DNA of 48,630 nucleotides from a virus: positions 1-48,630 of IMG/VR virus record IMGVR_UViG_3300021197_000355, one strand, 5' to 3'. Position numbers and translations under genes: made by a program. Below are positions 46,751 to 48,630 of this stretch, one piece after another. The first letter of the stretch is position 1. Each line of letters starts with the position of its first letter. The notes under the pieces were generated by a model that had not been told where the DNA came from, did no database searches, and worked only from the letters and a program-made list of their open reading frames with translations.

Positions 46751-48539
46751 CGCATTACAAACATACGTATCTGTTATGGCAGGTGGTCTTGTAACTAACG
46801 TTGACCCTCTCACACAGTCTAACAACTTCTCAGGGAGCGCTATACGTCTTGTGAACATGGAACCAAGTCTTGAGGGTGGTTACAGAAGAATAAGTGGATA
46901 TGAAAACTCTTATGGCACATTAACAGGTACAGGTAAAGTATTAGGACTTGTAGTAAACGGTGACATAAATCAAGGCGTACTAGGTTGTAGAGCACCATCA
47001 TCAGGAAATAACTACTTACATTGGTATAATCACTACTACACTGTTGTAGTCACGGACAATCAATCTGCATCTTTTACTGTAGGTGAAACGGTTACTGCTG
47101 TAGTTAGTTCAAGTGATGATTCTGCAGTGTCAGCCTCAGGTTCAGTCATATCTAAGACAGCCAATGGTAGTGGCAACTCTATTGTTATAAATTTTGGAAG
47201 ATTACCTGACAGTGTTTTTTCTGCTAACAATGTAATAACAGGTGGTACATCTTCACATTCTAGTACAGTTGTAGGTACTCCTTCTGTTATAGGTTGGACT
47301 GCAGTTACTACAGCAGGTAGCCCCACAATGACAGGGGTTGACTCAGTAAGGTTTGAACGTTATAATTGGACTGAAGAAGTCCTACTACTTACGGACGGTG
47401 TAAATCCAGCAGCTAAGTACAATGGTACAACGTATACACAGATTACACATGCTAATGCTCCTACCGACCCTAAGTTTGCTAGTGCTTTTTCTAATCATCT
47501 TTGGTTAGCTGGTGATCCTGCAGAACCTTTTAATATTTATTTTTCATCGCCTAATGCAGATACAGACTTTGATCCAGCAAATGGTGCAGGTGTTATTAAC
47601 ATAGGTTTTACTGTAACGCAGTTAAAATCCTTTCGTAATCAACTTTATGTATTTGGACAAAATCAAATTAAACGTATCGTTGGGGATAACTACTCTAACT
47701 TTAGTGTAGAAAATGTTACTAATGACTTAGGTTGTGTTGCACCTGATACTGTGGTAGAATTTGGTGGTGACATTATTTTCCTTGGGCCTGATGGTATTAG
47801 ACCAATATCTGGTACATCACGTATTGGTGACGTTGAACTTGAAACAATCTCTCGTGAAATTCAAAAGACCTTTGAGAACTACACAGCCAATGAGGATGTA
47901 ACTAAACTAAAGGCACTAGTTCTAAGGAGAAAGTCTCAGTTTAGATTATTCTTTGAGGCTAATACTTCATTATCATTACTAGCAGCTATTCGTAAAAGCC
48001 CTACAGCACAGTCTACATTTGAGTATAGTCAGCTTGTAGGTATAGAAGCAACAGCAGTAGCTAGTGGATATATAGGGCAGTTTGAGTTTGTTCTTCATGG
48101 AGACACTTCTGGTAAAGTGTACAAACAAGAAGAAGGCAGTTCTTTTGATACAGATAAAATATTTAGTGTGTATCAAACTCCGTATTACTTTATGGGTGAT
48201 CCAGAAGTCCGAAAAATCTTTTATAAAGTTAAAACTTTTCTTAGGACAGAGGGTGAAGCAGTAATTAATGTAGGTATAGATTTTAACTTTGGTGATTCAG
48301 AAATAACCACACCAGAAAACTTTTCACTAACTACAGCAGGTGCAGCTTCCTTTTTTGATAGTGCATCTACAATATATAACACAACAGACATATATGATGG
48401 CAACCCATCACCAACACGATCAACTAATATAAGTGGATCAGGAGATGCTATATCAGTGTCTTATGTTACCGACAGCACAAGTCCTAGCCATACAATACAA
48501 GCAGTATCTGTTCTGTATGGCACAGGCGACAGGAGATAA
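46743..48539 (+). CDS. Tail tubular protein B-like nozzle, 598 aa
   Basis: The sequence MAGGLVTNVDPLTQSNNFSGSAIRLVNMEPSLEGGYRRISGYENSY is a common start of podovirus nozzle or stabilisation proteins. The body is beta-rich (WTAVTTAGSPTMTGVDSVRFERYNWTEEVLLLTDGVNPAAKYNGTTYTQ), with repeated propeller-like segments. It should form the tail tube tip. It is followed by the gene that runs across the window edge. Confidence 0.75.
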   Translation: MSDALQTYVSVMAGGLVTNVDPLTQSNNFSGSAIRLVNMEPSLEGGYRRISGYENSYGTLTGTGKVLGLVVNGDINQGVLGCRAPSSGNNYLHWYNHYYTVVVTDNQSASFTVGETVTAVVSSSDDSAVSASGSVISKTANGSGNSIVINFGRLPDSVFSANNVITGGTSSHSSTVVGTPSVIGWTAVTTAGSPTMTGVDSVRFERYNWTEEVLLLTDGVNPAAKYNGTTYTQITHANAPTDPKFASAFSNHLWLAGDPAEPFNIYFSSPNADTDFDPANGAGVINIGFTVTQLKSFRNQLYVFGQNQIKRIVGDNYSNFSVENVTNDLGCVAPDTVVEFGGDIIFLGPDGIRPISGTSRIGDVELETISREIQKTFENYTANEDVTKLKALVLRRKSQFRLFFEANTSLSLLAAIRKSPTAQSTFEYSQLVGIEATAVASGYIGQFEFVLHGDTSGKVYKQEEGSSFDTDKIFSVYQTPYYFMGDPEVRKIFYKVKTFLRTEGEAVINVGIDFNFGDSEITTPENFSLTTAGAASFFDSASTIYNTTDIYDGNPSPTRSTNISGSGDAISVSYVTDSTSPSHTIQAVSVLYGTGDRR

Positions 48540-48542
48540 AAA

Positions 48543-48630
48543 GTGGCAGGATATACAAGACAGTCTTCAGCAGACATTGTGGCAACAGCCGTTGTACGAG
48601 CTAACCCGTTAAACCTAGAGTTTGACCAAG
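48543..48630 (+). CDS. 5' part of a small virion-associated membrane protein (continues at 1-239 if circular)
   Basis: A GTG at 48543 lies three bases after the upstream stop and has a good Shine-Dalgarno (AGGAGA) about 8 bases before it. The frame stays open to the right edge and begins MAGYTRQSSADIV, an N-terminal motif I recognise from proteins after the tail tube genes of marine podoviruses. The last base of the window joins in frame to the first two bases, giving codon GCT and no stop. The joined product would be 108 residues: a short N-terminal motif, a charged helix and one C-terminal membrane segment. Truncation at the edge is certain; the circular join is inferred. Confidence 0.7.
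   Translation, partial: MAGYTRQSSADIVATAVVRANPLNLEFDQ

Overview
The window reads as one essentially complete genome of a short-tailed (podovirus-like) marine bacteriophage, AT-rich and densely packed. The last gene (GTG at 48543) runs off the right edge and its reading frame continues without a stop into the first bases of the window, ending at 239. This suggests a circular or circularly permuted molecule cut at an arbitrary point. The host is most likely an alphaproteobacterium, perhaps of the Rhodobacteraceae. The grounds for that are a DUF1127 protein, a holin of the gene-transfer-agent type, a cobalamin-dependent ribonucleotide reductase, and a gene set resembling roseophage SIO1 and the cobaviruses. 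This is an inference; no host sequence is present.

Layout. (1) Plus strand, 28627 to 48630 and on through 1 to 9664: small early or lysis genes (holin, L-Ala-D-Glu peptidase endolysin), a run of very small basic proteins, terminase small and large subunits, portal, a 1840-residue multidomain protein, scaffold, major capsid protein, head-associated proteins, tail proteins, a repeat-rich 1183-residue virion protein, a tail lysozyme and a 1196-residue ejection-like protein. (2) A rho-independent terminator at 9670-9695 where the two transcription directions meet. (3) Minus strand, 26705 down to 9699: small early genes, a double-HTH protein, a Cys-rich protein, an M20/M42-like metallopeptidase, a tyrosine integrase, ThyX, primase-helicase, family A DNA polymerase, an SSB-like protein, a Cas4/RecB-like exonuclease, a resolvase-like nuclease, a phosphoesterase, MazG, monomeric class II ribonucleotide reductase, a DUF3310 protein and an RMF-like protein. 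(4) A 1.9-kb non-coding region (26706-28626) between the divergent arms.

How the parts work together. Class II RNR, ThyX, MazG and the DUF3310 protein supply and clean up dNTPs for a T7-style replisome (gp4-like primase-helicase, PolA, gp2.5-like SSB). No phage RNA polymerase is visible. Consistently, several host-sigma-like promoters share the form TTGACA-N15-17-TATAAC, usually followed by TA. Three of them (in front of int, at the head of the rightward arm, and inside the replication operon) overlap or adjoin a palindrome with core ACTTAAGT. This points to one regulator controlling lysogeny and lytic genes together.

The most interesting unexplained signals are: a helically phased array of a 16-bp motif (consensus TATACKAADGGATAGG, average spacing about 21.06 bp) at 27752-28104 in the divergent region; a phage DUF1127 microprotein gene whose ribosome binding site lies inside a predicted hairpin; a 1840-residue polyvalent protein carrying two HExxH sites, an EF-hand loop and a ParB-like motif; and sixteen exact-length 22-residue repeats followed by seven 11-residue repeats in a virion protein. 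All functional calls come from reading motifs by eye. No database search was run.
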